A stretch of DNA of 64,000 nucleotides, taken from contig NC_088795.1 in NCBI RefSeq assembly GCF_011386835.1, positions 100,438,434 to 100,502,433 on the forward strand, given 5' to 3'. Positions 53,822-64,000 of this stretch are shown piece after piece. The DNA comes from Chrysemys picta bellii (Eukaryota > Chordata > Testudines > Emydidae). How positions within the stretch are numbered: the stretch's first letter is position 1; each line of letters starts with the position of its first letter. Both the position numbers and the translations under genes were made by a program. Below the pieces are notes generated by a model. The model was given only the letters and a program-made list of their open reading frames with translations, ran no database searches and had not been told where the DNA came from.

Positions 53822-54075
53822 CTGTTTGTGCCCCTGAAATTCAGGAGATCTGGATACTGGTTCCCAGCTCTGCCACAGATTATTTTTGTGACAGTATGTG
53901 ACTTGCCTAATCTGTCTGTGCCTCAGTTATCTGTGAAATGGGGATATTATCCCCCCCACTTTTCTGTCTAGTCTGTTTAAATTGTAGTCCATTGTGGGCT
54001 TCTCTTTACTATGTACCGGGCCTCATGTAATGGCAGCCCAATTGTGTTTGGGGCCTTTAAATGCTTCTATCTTGT
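53822..54075 (+). mobile_element. MIR-type SINE with old 3' tail
   Basis: 'tctggatactggttcccagc', 'tctgccacagattattttt', 'tgtgcctcagttatctgtga' and 'aatggggatatta' follow the order of the MIR core and 3' part. The tail beyond 53960 ('ttgtagtccattgtgggctt') belongs to the same SINE type as 51350-51480. Confidence 0.65.
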
Positions 54076-54635
54076 AAGTAATAAAGTGCACATGCCAGTG
54101 TTGGCATATACTTATATCTTGCAGATATCTGTGTAAGTAGATGTACATGTAACTCAAGTGCTTTCAACATGTGCCCCCAACATTTCTGAACAAATCTGGG
54201 TGAACTTGGATCTTGTTTAGAGTATAAAGAATTCTATAGTGCCAATAATATAAACAAAATATTCCAAGTTATTCCTTATTCCACATTTCACAGTGTGTCC
54301 AGTTTTCCCAATGTTTTACTTCTCAATGGTGAGTTCTTCATGCTACAGATTGTACTTTTCTGTGTCTAATACAGCATAATTAATAATAATTTCCCTCAAT
54401 CTAACTTATTGTAGTTGCTGTGACTCTTCTTAGTGTCATCTTGGCAAAGTCTGTTATAGCTTGCTAATGTTTTGCCCATGTAGCCTTCATGCACTCCTAA
54501 GGCCATTTGACCAAACACCCTAGTATAGACTTTGGAAATCAGAAAAAACACCTAGAAGTTTTTTTGTTTTTTTTTTTAATTTAAATAAATGGAAAATGGC
54601 TTTTGTTGTTGAGAACGTGTACAGAATCTATAGTG
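54076..54635. other. No gene seen
   Basis: A T-run lies near 54557-54580. No coding or repeat signature was recognised. Confidence 0.4.
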
Positions 54636-54770
54636 TTTTTGCAGCCATGTCAGTCCCAGGATATTAGAGAGAAGACAGGCGAGGTAATATCTTTTACTGG
54701 ACCAACTTTTGTCTCTCTCACCAACAGAAATTGGTCCAGTCAAAGATATTACCTCCATCACTGTGGCTTT
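54636..54770 (+). mobile_element. Third SINE with inverted tail
   Basis: The head 'tttttgcagccatgtcagtc' followed by 'ccaggatattagagagaag' is a SINE subfamily known from turtles. The body 'gaggtaatatcttttactgg' (54681-54700) is followed after 25 nt by an inverted copy (54731-54756). No clear TSD was found. Confidence 0.75.
54681..54756. repeat. 25-bp inverted repeat (SINE fold-back)
   Basis: The arms 54681-54705 and 54731-54756 pair with one mismatch around a loop ('cttttgtctctctcaccaac' region). Confidence 0.9.
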
Positions 54771-55148
54771 ATACCACTCGTGGTATAAAAATTCACAAAT
54801 TACCTTCATAATTCTCAATTTTTTTCTAGCTGCCTGCAAAATACCACTTCCCCTCATCGTATAAAAGCTAATTCTAGAAACACCTGTATATAAACTTCAA
54901 ATGGCTCAACTCTGTTGCAAACAAGATAATCTATCCTATACAACCACCTGAAAACCACATTGGCTTGAAGCAGCTATAATTTCCCCTTCCACAACAAAAC
55001 AAGCATCTTCGCTCTAATATCTTCAACTGAGCATTAATTACACACAAAAACCAACAGATTGGACAAGCCAATGCAGAGGTTTCTACAGCAGTGAGGATTT
55101 CTTAACATAAAGGCACTGAATGTAACCATGTTACCTCTTTCTCAGGCC

Positions 55149-55345
55149 TGGTCTTCACTACACAATTAAGTCAACATAAGGCAGCTTAAATCAACCTAAT
55201 TATGTCAGTGTACACACTACAGCCTTGTCCCGCTGATGTAAGTGCCCTGCTACTCTGACAATAACTCCATCTCCACAAGAGGCGTAGGGCTTAGCTCGAT
55301 GTAGTTAGGGCAACGCAGTGTCTGTGTAGATGCTGCCTCACTGTA
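55149..55345. mobile_element. Harbinger-type MITE, right end truncated
   Basis: 'ggtcttcactacacaattaa', 'gcagcttaaatcaacctaat', 'ccgctgatgtaagtgccctg' and 'ggcgtagggcttagctcgat' are in the order of an abundant turtle Harbinger MITE. It ends near 'gtgtctgtgtagatgctgcc' without the right terminus. Confidence 0.7.
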
Positions 55346-57460
55346 ATGTATTTATTGGGTCATAGGGTGAAATCCCCGACCCCACTAGGATTCAAAAGCC
55401 CTACATTTGTCATAAGGTTTTTGCAGTTTAGTTGCTAGACATCAAAACAAAATGTCACCTGGAATGTTAATACAAAGACAAGTTGTAGACTGACTTTACA
55501 AATTGATATGTTCTATGATACTAAACTGAATAAAAACATATCAACATACTACTATGATAACATTTATTTAGTGACCTAATAAATTTCCATATAATCCACA
55601 AACTGAATGAATTGAACACTAGAGTGAAGGTGAGCATAAAAACAAATAACCAACCAATGTTCCTATAAGTTATGTCCCAGGGCTTTGGTGATTTAATTAT
55701 GTAACATCCTACTATGCTTCATCAATTTTCCTATGTTCCCATCCACAGTTTCCCCAAGTTCCTGTTTGAATTTATAACATTTTCTGAATAATGCACACAA
55801 GAACCACATGGAAACCAGCCAACTGACTTTATGAATGAGGAGCATGCTTTAAAGCAGGTTGTGTCATGCCATCATTAAGCATCGTAAAACTCCTTAAGTG
55901 CCTCTGAATAAGGACAGAACATTTACTGTCCCCCACAAAGGTTTCATAATGAATGGATGGGAACACAGAGCCAGTTTAATGCCTGTTACTTTATACAACT
56001 TAAACTATTTAGTGTTCATATTTGCATTGTGCCTTCCTGATCTGTGCAGGCAGATTTCTCTCCACCTGAGTCTGGGGGAGAGTGGGTTGCCCCAACCCCC
56101 TTCTGGTTGAAGGTGGGCTGTAGGGATGCACATGGACCCCACTGTGGTCCATTAAGATATGGGACTATATTATATTTTCCATAATCCCCTCTGTTCTTAG
56201 GAATCACTCCCCCCCCCAGGGAAATACTCAAATCTTTCAGTTTTCCCATGGTGGTCCATGCCAGTTTGCTTGCAGCATCCTCATCTTCCCCTGAGTACTC
56301 AGATTGCTATTGTGTTCTGTTCTGCCTCCTCTAAGGTTGGTTTCCTTCTGTCAGGTGTAGCCAACAGTGCTTGTCCCCAAACAGTCTATACCACCAATGT
56401 CAGATACCTTAAACAAAGAAAGGCTTATTTGACACGAGATAGAAAACAGACAAAAATCACAAAAGATCAAAGGTTAGCTAGAATATAAACATGGCTAGAG
56501 CCCTCCTCCCCCTAAAAAAACACTTGTATAAGCACAGGTTAGGCCAACCTCTTAGTTACAACATATTGAAAAAATCCATTTTGTTGTGTCTGTCTCATGT
56601 AATAGTGTGGCTAGTGTTTCCCCCCAGTACCTGAAGACCTCTTTCTAGCACTCTGCAGACTTTATCAGCCTAGGCATTAAAAGGGGGGGATTTTCAAAAG
56701 TCAATGGGAGCAGAATTAGGCCAATGTGGAGTGGTTTGGAAAATCTCAGAAGTCTTCTCTAGTACATTGTAGATAATTATCACGTAGATCAAACATCCTT
56801 ACAGAATTTTAATGCTATTTCAAAGTTGTACAATTGATTAATGTTCATTACCTTGTTCAGATTTCCCATAAATTGTAAGAACCATTTCAAATATCGTTTC
56901 CCCATTTCAGAGAACTCTTTGAACCATTGCGCAAGGTTTCACCTTTTAAGATGAATGCACAACTTTGTGCATAAAAAGAACACCCCAAATAATTAGCATG
57001 TTGGTATTTTTCAAAATGACCCATTTCTTTGTGAATGTGAACAAACATCCTCCTTTAAACAGGTCTTTTAGCATATTTATTGCTTCTCCTCCCTGTTCCC
57101 TGGCTGATTTGAAATTTAACATAATTTATAAACACAGTATTGGCATGATTGAAAGATATATAGCAAATATAAGTCATATCAGACAGGCAAATGAACCAAC
57201 AAGTGTTTTCCCCTGATCTCCAAGGACCTGCTGCCTTGATATTCATATTTAAGCTTAATACTGCTCTCAAACTATTGTTGTGAGTTCTGTAACGTTATTT
57301 GCAGATAGAGCTAAGTGTCAATAAGTCGATAAACAGAAAGAGATGATAGATAACAGAAAGGGATGTAAAAACAGGAGAAGGAGAGGCATTATTGCTATAA
57401 GATCCTCAGAAGCACAAAATGGTTGTAAGAAAGAGCAGTAGCTTCGGTTATAGCTGTAAA
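55346..57460. other. No gene seen; possible LTR-like A/T-rich region
   Basis: 56030-56680 has an LTR-like feel ('caggtgtagccaacagtgct', 'gacacgagatagaaaacaga') but no termini could be identified. ORFs of 70-83 aa lack motifs. Confidence 0.4.
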
Positions 57461-57464
57461 ACAA

Positions 57465-57770
57465 TTTCATTAAAATTTCAAAATTGTCTTGCAGGGTTCA
57501 AAATGGAAACTTTGCTAAATTTTAAAAATGTTTTTGAAAAAATTTGAATGTTCCAAGTTTTGCCTTTTAATTTCCCCCCCTCTTTTCCCTTTATTTTCCT
57601 TAGTGCTGTCTCAAAAACGAGTAAAGGAAAAATGGAAAGGGAAGGGAAAGATGCCAAAATTTGAACTTTCAAAATTTTCAGGTCCAATGAAAAAAAATGA
57701 AAGTTTTGAATAATCTTTTCACAAACATTTCATTTACTAAAGTTTCAAATTAAATTTTTTGACCAGCATT
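57465..57770. repeat. A/T-rich palindromic repeat (MITE-like)
   Basis: The inner arms 57556-57601 and 57621-57663 are imperfect inverted copies ('cttttccctttattttcctt' against 'aaggaaaaatggaaagggaa'). The outer arms are Phe/Lys-codon-like A/T runs ('tttgctaaattttaaaaatg' against 'gaaaaaaaatgaaagttttg'). Possible 7/8 TSDs, gttatagc and gttatagt, flank it near 57449 and 57771. Confidence 0.6.
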
Positions 57771-58344
57771 AGTTATAGTGCAGGGTCCAGAATAATAAAG
57801 ATGGACAGAAATTACTTTTGTTCTGCACTTATGTAGTCCAATTTTTGCAGTTTTGCTCCCATTGCTTGAATTTCAGATGCTCTGTTCCTATAGTCAGCGA
57901 GAAGGCATCAAACTTCAGAGCCTCTAAAATATTCTTCAACTCCCTTTAACATCAATAGGCATTAGGCCCAAGGAAACTGCTGTCAATTTCATTTAGTCCT
58001 GAGCCTTTCTGACGATTATAAAATGCATTTGATCCAAATAATGTATAAATTGCTCAGATTATCCAGACATCACCACACCTTTCAGACGAACAAAGATAAA
58101 ATCAGTGGAACTGTTGTCTCTATGCTTTCTGCACCTCTAATTACCAGCTTTGAGACACTGGGCAGCAAAAAAAGGGAGGATCCAGGAACCCCAGAAATAA
58201 GGGAAGAGGAGATTTTTAATCAATAAAGTACAAAAGAAATTTTAAAATACAATTCAGTGCACATTTACACAGATTTTAGTGTTATTTTCCCTTTTTTAAT
58301 AATGAACACGGGCAGCCCATTTACTGCAATATGAAGTCATGAGG

Positions 58345-58440
58345 CATCGTTTAGGCTGATCCAAAGCCCATGTAACCCAAAGGCACCTTCCCATTGCTGT
58401 CAATGGTTTGTAGAGGGTTTACATACTTCAGTACATTCTT
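58345..58440. repeat. Palindromic MITE-like fragment
   Basis: 'ggctgatccaaagcccatgt' is followed by 'cccattgctgtcaatggttt', part of the palindromic family with 'gatccaaagccca' ends. Confidence 0.5.
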
Positions 58441-58889
58441 TGTGGGGAGAGAGAGCCCAAACCCTAGACATTCATCTTTTATCTTCAGCCTCATTTTAAC
58501 TTTGCTCTCTCCTCCGTGGCCACAGAAGATTCCCTGGCCAGGGTGTAAGGTCTTTAATTTTTAAAGAAGTTCTTCTCAAATTTCGTCATTCTCACTGGTG
58601 TGCACTTCTGTCCGCCCTGGTTCTTGTTGGACCTGGGATCACAAGTGCCAAGAGCTTGCAAGACAGGCTGTTTTCACAACATTTCCAGTCCGAGTGAAAA
58701 CAGGCGGTACCAGAAGTCTCACAAGAACGCTTGCCCTCATGCGATTTCGTGGAGAATTTCGCAAACTGAAGAGGTTGGTCTAGTTCATAAATGGTTAGGA
58801 GAAGCCTCAGAAATGTTGGGTGCTTTAGGCTAGAGCCACAAAGGTACTTAGGCTTTAGTCATTGGGCAAGAGAGAGAGAGTGAGATTGA

Positions 58890-59180
58890 GATTATAGCCC
58901 ACTGGTTGGGGCATTCAGACAGAAAGGGTCAGTGGGAAGACAAGTTCCAGACTCCCTGCTCCAATGCATGTTTAATTATTTATACATAGTGAAACAGCAT
59001 CAGCAGGCGAATGAGAAACCCCTGCCCCCAGAATACCCCAAAGCCCAGTAGTTAAAGCACCACCCTAAGAGGGGAGGAGATCCAAGTTCAAATCCCTTCT
59101 CCACATTTTGCACAAGGGTGAATTGAATCCAGGACTCCCACATCCTACATCAGTGCTCGAACTACTCCTCCTGTGGTAGT
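58890..59180. repeat. tRNA-like duplicated repeat
   Basis: 'tatagcccactggttggggc' (58896) and 'cagtagttaaagcaccaccc' (59047) are followed by 'ccaagttcaaatcccttctc', which contains a box-B-like GTTCAAATCCC. An inverted 'gaattgaatccaggactccc' and 'cagtgctcgaactactcc' follow. The arrangement resembles two tRNA-like halves facing each other. It does not fold as a functional tRNA. Confidence 0.5.
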
Positions 59181-60050
59181 TTTGTGTAGGGCTAGGCAAA
59201 TGCTGAGCATACCTACTGGATCAGTCCCTGAAGTAAGATAGGCAAGGAATGCTTAGTTTGATCCCACTGAGGCTTAGGCATGAGGTGCCTAGGCAGTTGT
59301 GCACATGCTCACCAGCACACACGGATGCCCTAGGAACGTTAACAGTGGAAATGTAGTTGTCAAGGGACTTCAAGTGTCTACAGAGCTGGGCAACAGCTTA
59401 GCAGTGGTTCTGAGGATCTCAGTGGCACTAAATGCCATTTTAACTAGCAAAGTCCTTCGTGAAGCTAGCTCTTTATTGCCAAACCTTCTGTAGATTTACC
59501 CATCATTACTTGAAACACAGGTTATAATTTTCAGACATGCTGCTGTAACCCTGTTTGACCTAGCTGTAAACCCATACATTAATATCATCATGTCATTTTT
59601 GAAGATCATTATAGGTGATGTAAGAGTTTTCTAGATCTAAGTCTGCCCTCCTTTTCCTCTGTGGCATCAGGTGGAGCTGTATGCTGATGTTGGGAGGAGA
59701 CAGGACTACTCCTTAAATAACTTCTGAGCTACTCAGTTACAGTTCAGATTCATGGTCTTTCTCCTCTGGCCTTACAGAACCTGGAATGCCAGGAATCTTT
59801 GATTGGATATATTTCCAAAACTGCTTTAACATCAGCTTTGAGGGGCTTTTTTTGGTTTGTTATTCAATTTTAAAAAAATCTTGGTGGTCTGAGGTGCTTT
59901 GCACTCTGCACTTATCTAACCAAAGTGATCAAACAACGAGGAGCCTGGGTTCTGTCTGAAATCAAACCAGAACAGATATAGTGCTTTTATCTATTTCTTT
60001 GAAATATCTGATTTCCATATGATGCAATCATATTGATATCAAGCCTGATA
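59181..60050. other. No gene seen
   Basis: No coding or repeat signature was recognised. Confidence 0.4.
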
Positions 60051-60092
60051 CCATATGCTCACTGGACCACTAATGGTCCAGTGAGCATATGG
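60051..60092. repeat. Perfect 19-bp hairpin with 4-nt loop
   Basis: The arms are 60051-60069 and 60074-60092 around the loop 'ctaa'. In addition, 'ggaccactaatg' occurs at 60064-60075 and again at 60091-60102. Confidence 0.95.
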
Positions 60093-60099
60093 ACCACTA

Positions 60100-61512
60100 A
60101 TGTTCAATAAGTCTTGGAGATCTGGGGAAATTCCAGTGGACTGGAAGAAAGCTAACATTGTGTCACTTTTAAAAATGGGATGACCTGAGAAGTTATAGGC
60201 CTGTCAGCCTGGAATCATAATGGGCAAAATAATGGAATGGCTAATATGGGACTCAAATAATAAAGAATTAAAGGAGAGTAAGGTAATTAATTAAAGACAC
60301 ATATATGGGAAATAGAACCTGTCAGACTAACCTGATACCTCTTTTTGATGAGATTATAAATTTGGTTAATAAAGGTAATATCGTTGGCAGAGTAGACTTC
60401 TGTAAAGCATTTAACTTGGTATTGCATGACATTTTGATTAAAAAGCTAGAATATAGAATTAACATGGCACACATTAAATGGATTAAGAAGTAGCTAACTG
60501 ATAGGTCTCAAAATGTAACTGTAAACAGGGAATCATCTAGCAGATGTGTTTCCAGTGTGGTCCCCCGGGGATTGGTTCTTGGACTTACACTATTTAACCT
60601 TTGTTATCAATGATCTATAAGAAAACAAAGCCACCACAGATAAAGTTGACAGATGACAAAAGTTGAGGGTGTGTGGTAAAGAATGACAAGGCTAGGTCAT
60701 CGATTCAGAGTGATCTGGATCACTTGGTACAGAAACTGAGTGCAAAACAAACAAACAATGCGCTTTATTACAGCTAAAAATAAATGTATACACCTAGGAA
60801 CAAAGAATGCAGGCCATATTTATTGTTTCTCAGAATAGTCCCCCATCCTATGACTCTGAAAAAGATTTGGGAGTTGTGGGGGATAATCAGCTGAACATGG
60901 GCTCCCAGTTTGACTCTGTGGCCAAGAGCGAATGCAATCCTGGGGAATCTCAAGTATGAGTAGAGAGGTTATTTTACATCTCTCTATTTAGCGCTGGTGT
61001 AACTGTTGCTGGAATGCTGTGCCCACAATTCAAGAAGGATGTTGATAATTGGAGAGAGTTCAGAGAAGAGCCACAAGAATGACGAAAGGATTGGACAATA
61101 TGCATTCTAAAGATAAGCTAAACAGATTGAGCTCTTTGAGCCTAACAAAGAGAAGGTTAAGGGGTAACTTGATTACAGTCTAAATATTTACCTGGGGAAC
61201 AAATATTTAATAATGAGCTCTTCAGTCTAATGGGGAAAGGTATAACAATCCAATGGCTGAAAGTTAACGCTGGACAAATTCAGACTGGAAATAAGGTGTA
61301 CATTTTTAACTGAGTGTAATTAACTACTGGAACAATTTACCAAGGGTTGTGGTGGATTCTCCATCATTAGACGTTTTAAAACCAAGAGTGGATGTTTTTC
61401 TAAGATATGCTCTAGGAATTATTTGGGGAAATTCTATGGCCTGTGTTGCCAAGAAGTCAGACTAGGTGATCGCAATCGTCCATTCTGGCCTTGGAATCGA
61501 TGCAACTATAAA
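60100..61512 (+). mobile_element. Sense CR1 LINE relic with RT and 3' end
   Basis: The plus strand carries RT fragments: a 'W-K-K-A-N-I-V' segment near 60138; then CQTNLIPLFDEIINLVNKGN and 'FCKAFNLVLHDILIKKLE' (60305-60493); then a 'DDK'-like RT palm near 60640. The 3' part reads 'ggtatgcaatgc'-type thumb sequence, then 'attgagctctttgagcctaa' near 61127. The 3' terminus is 'gaagtcagactaggtgatcg' near 61455. Many stops and indels make it older than the CR1 at 44725-47160. It ends near 61512. Confidence 0.75.
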
Positions 61513-64000
61513 TGTAGGCTCTATTCTCACTTCTGTACTTTCTGTTGGAGGAAACTCAGGATGAAAGTACAGGATGAAACTCAGGAGCCCTGGCCTCTGG
61601 CTGGAAGAAGCTGGCGGTGAGAAGAAGTAAAACATTGAGCCTCAGGTAGGGGTGTCAAAAAGCTTCTCCTTGCCTATTCACAAAACAGAAAGAATATTTG
61701 CTTACAGAGGAGACAGTGCTCTTAATTATCCACTCAGGTATTTGTATCACTTTCGTCACCGTAGTACCTGAGCATCTTAATATATACGTAGATTGAAATG
61801 GGTGTCTCCACATAGATATACTTTCTCTCTCTTTTCTCCTGTTAACCTTTCAAAAGGTAATTGTTAAAATTTATGGAAATGCCATGCAGAAAGATAGATC
61901 TTGCATTTTGTCCTGAAGGCAGTAAGGTATATGGTATTTTTCAGCTTTGAAAGATGATGGCTCTACAGCCTATGGGCCAGCCACTGAGAGAGATAAATGA
62001 AAATGGAACAATTACCAGTAAATTCCATTGAGGGTGAAGCTGCTATGGAGGGTGTTGGCCACAGAGGGAAAGATGGGAGTTTTGCAGATGACTTGATTCA
62101 AAATTCAGTAGGGAGCCAGTATAGTGAACAGAGCATGGTAGCCCTTGTCATGGTCTGTCTGTCAGCAGGTGGCTTGTTGTATGTTGCATCAGCTGGTGTT
62201 TCTTCAGTGTCTATTGTTTCATTCCAAAATGCAATGCATTGCAATGTTCAGGCAGGCTAAGCTGTGTGTTTCCTCACCAGCTGATGGTGGAAAAAAGACC
62301 ATTGCTACTGTTGTGTTTGAATACCCAGCAGAAAAAGGAGTCCACAAGATCTCCTAGAATGCATGCCACTTTGATGATGGTAGGGCAGAGGACTTCTGCT
62401 GAGGGGGACTGTACAATGTAACTCGTATATTCAAGGTTGGGTGATGGCCTGTCTAGCAGTGAGATTTAGAATATATAAAAATGGGCATAAGGAACAGAAA
62501 TAAAGATTGTCTCATTTTAACACTGTGTAAAATAGTCCACATTGTTTTAACAGGTAAGCTTTTTGCATATATTGGGCTTGGCACTTCTCTATTGAAATTT
62601 CTGTTGAGACTCCCAATTACTTCAACAGGACAAGAGTTAGTCCCACTGTGTGGATATGTAGTCCTGTATCCACATATAAAAGACTATCTGGATAAAGACG
62701 TCAAGGCCACTGGAACCACTTTGGTTCCCTAAAATTTGAGGCTGTTCAGCATTTGTAAAAAAGCACTGATAAAAGCAGAAGGTAGACAGCAGCAGAACAC
62801 CTTCAGTTTCACCAAGACACTTGGCTTGCAAGCACAAACTGAAATGCAATTAATTCCTTCTCATGTTAATTGTTTTACTTAGAGGCAAGAGGTGTGGTAG
62901 CCTTATTGTCTGGAGGTGTCTGTGCAATATTGTCTCTGTTGGGCAGGACTGGGCGTAGTGGAATATCACTGTCTCATTTTTTTTTTGCTGTCTGGTAATC
63001 TTAAAACTGCAAATCCCAAGTTTATGATTGCAAAACATATATAGAAACATGCTGTCATTGTGTTTTCAATTAGGAAGAGACAAGAAAAATAAATGTATAC
63101 AATAATGCAATATCTGAGTAACAGGAAAGACCTTTTAAAAATAGTGGAATGGATAGTTTATCATTGGGAGGCATTTTCAAAGGCACCTACATAAATTAGA
63201 TGCTGCTGGGACTCCTATGTCTGTATGCTCTTTTGACAAGCCCACCCATTAACTATTTGAGTTTTAAATTCCTTTTATCTGAGGACATCAAAGCATTTTA
63301 TAAATATTAATTAAGCCTTACAAACTGTAGCCAAGTCTCTCCTCAGTCCCATACTGTCCTATGCCAGCTTCCCCTCATTGCTGTTTGAGAGGGGGATTTT
63401 ACCTTTGACCAACTATCCAAGCTGTTACCTCACTCCTGCTTCTGCTTCTTTTAGCAGGGGTGTAATACTATTTGATTGGCTCTAAGGGAAAGATTAGAAA
63501 TGTGTCTCATACCCTACACAGGTTTGACATGCCACCCTTATTACATGTTCTTCCCATCACATGGGCACACGGAGACACACAAATATTCATAATGTCAGCA
63601 GAACCATTGTAAAACCCATACCATTTTAAAAACCTATTCCCCAGACACAGAAACACTGAGGGTCTCTTTGTACCCTCTGAAAATGATCAGCTCTCTGAAC
63701 CTTCTTCTATCCTTGTCCCACACAGACATGTCCTCTGTAGTTTCCAGTTATCAAAAAATGTACACAATATTTTGAACCATGTTTTGGTGCTATCCTTTCT
63801 ATGACAAAAACTTCCAGCATCTCACTTATTTCCCCTGGCCCCTCTTTATTCATCTCTGTTTGCTTCTTCTGGCCCTGACTCTGGGATCGGCTGTAGCCCC
63901 TTTAAGGCAGTTTAGCTCCATCTCACTTGCCATACCCTACCGTATTTATACAGAGTTTTCTGTTATTTTCCCTCATACTTTTGAGACTTACTAAATATGA
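61513..64000. other. No gene seen
   Basis: ORFs of 60-87 aa on the plus strand and 66-70 aa on the minus strand lack motifs. 63172-63225 has 'ggcattttcaaaggcaccta', a fragment of the 'tttttcaaaa...cctaa' repeat group. 62580-62650 contains 'cttcaacaggacaagagtta', a possible palindromic-family scrap. Confidence 0.45.

Noticed and set aside
58890..59180. Possible tRNA gene
   Set aside because: A box-B-like sequence is present, but no complete cloverleaf with acceptor stem could be drawn; more consistent with a tRNA-like repeat.

Overview
This window looks like vertebrate, most likely turtle (Testudines), intergenic or intronic DNA. Several things point that way. CR1-type LINE fragments dominate on both strands, some ending in the 8-bp tail repeats typical of CR1. 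There is a decayed DIRS-type retrotransposon. Three short SINEs have the 'gtagccNtgttagtctgg' or 'gcagccatgtcagtcccag' type of head that I recognise from turtle genomes. There are many hAT and Harbinger DNA transposons, and a few old MIR and L1 relics. I found no convincing host protein-coding gene, rRNA or tRNA. A crocodilian or other sauropsid is the main alternative. Element names come from recognising protein motifs and end sequences, not from a database search.

Layout. 1-5205: minus-strand DIRS-like element (gag-like, then RT/RNase H) split by an antisense CR1 (102-794) and by a SINE with a fold-back tail (4630-4800). 5205-8570: A/T-rich repeat, an (AAAG)n microsatellite and unannotated sequence. 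8575-11130: sense CR1 relic interrupted by a 124-bp hAT MITE and by a partial hAT with inverted transposase pieces, then an L1-like 3' end. 13424-15930: Harbinger-type element with a broken transposase (+) and a convergent broken accessory-protein ORF (-). 17407-19080: inverted repeat enclosing a 771-bp hAT with a perfect 8-bp target-site duplication (TSD). 22.3-25.9 kb: palindromic MITEs, MIR, GC-rich repeat, an LTR and an antisense CR1. 26-32 kb: mostly unannotated, with short palindromic repeats.

32330-34965 holds the most gene-like sequence: about 564 codons broken only by two single-base frameshifts, encoding a cysteine-rich, transposase-like protein that I cannot assign to a named superfamily. 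36-38 kb has two hAT-type MITEs with clear TSDs and an interrupted MIR. 38560-48070 is a nested stack: an old antisense CR1 interrupted by a solo LTR (which itself holds a Charlie-like hAT), by a younger CR1 with few disabling mutations, and by a hAT MITE. 48-64 kb contains a second fold-back SINE, a possible exon-like block, a LINE-like relic, MIR, a third fold-back SINE, a Harbinger MITE, an A/T-rich palindrome, a 19-bp perfect hairpin and a sense CR1 (60100-61512).

Nothing here works together as a host pathway; the functional units are transposon modules. The nesting gives a relative order of insertion: old CR1 and MIR first, then LTR and DIRS, then hAT, MITE, SINE and the younger CR1.
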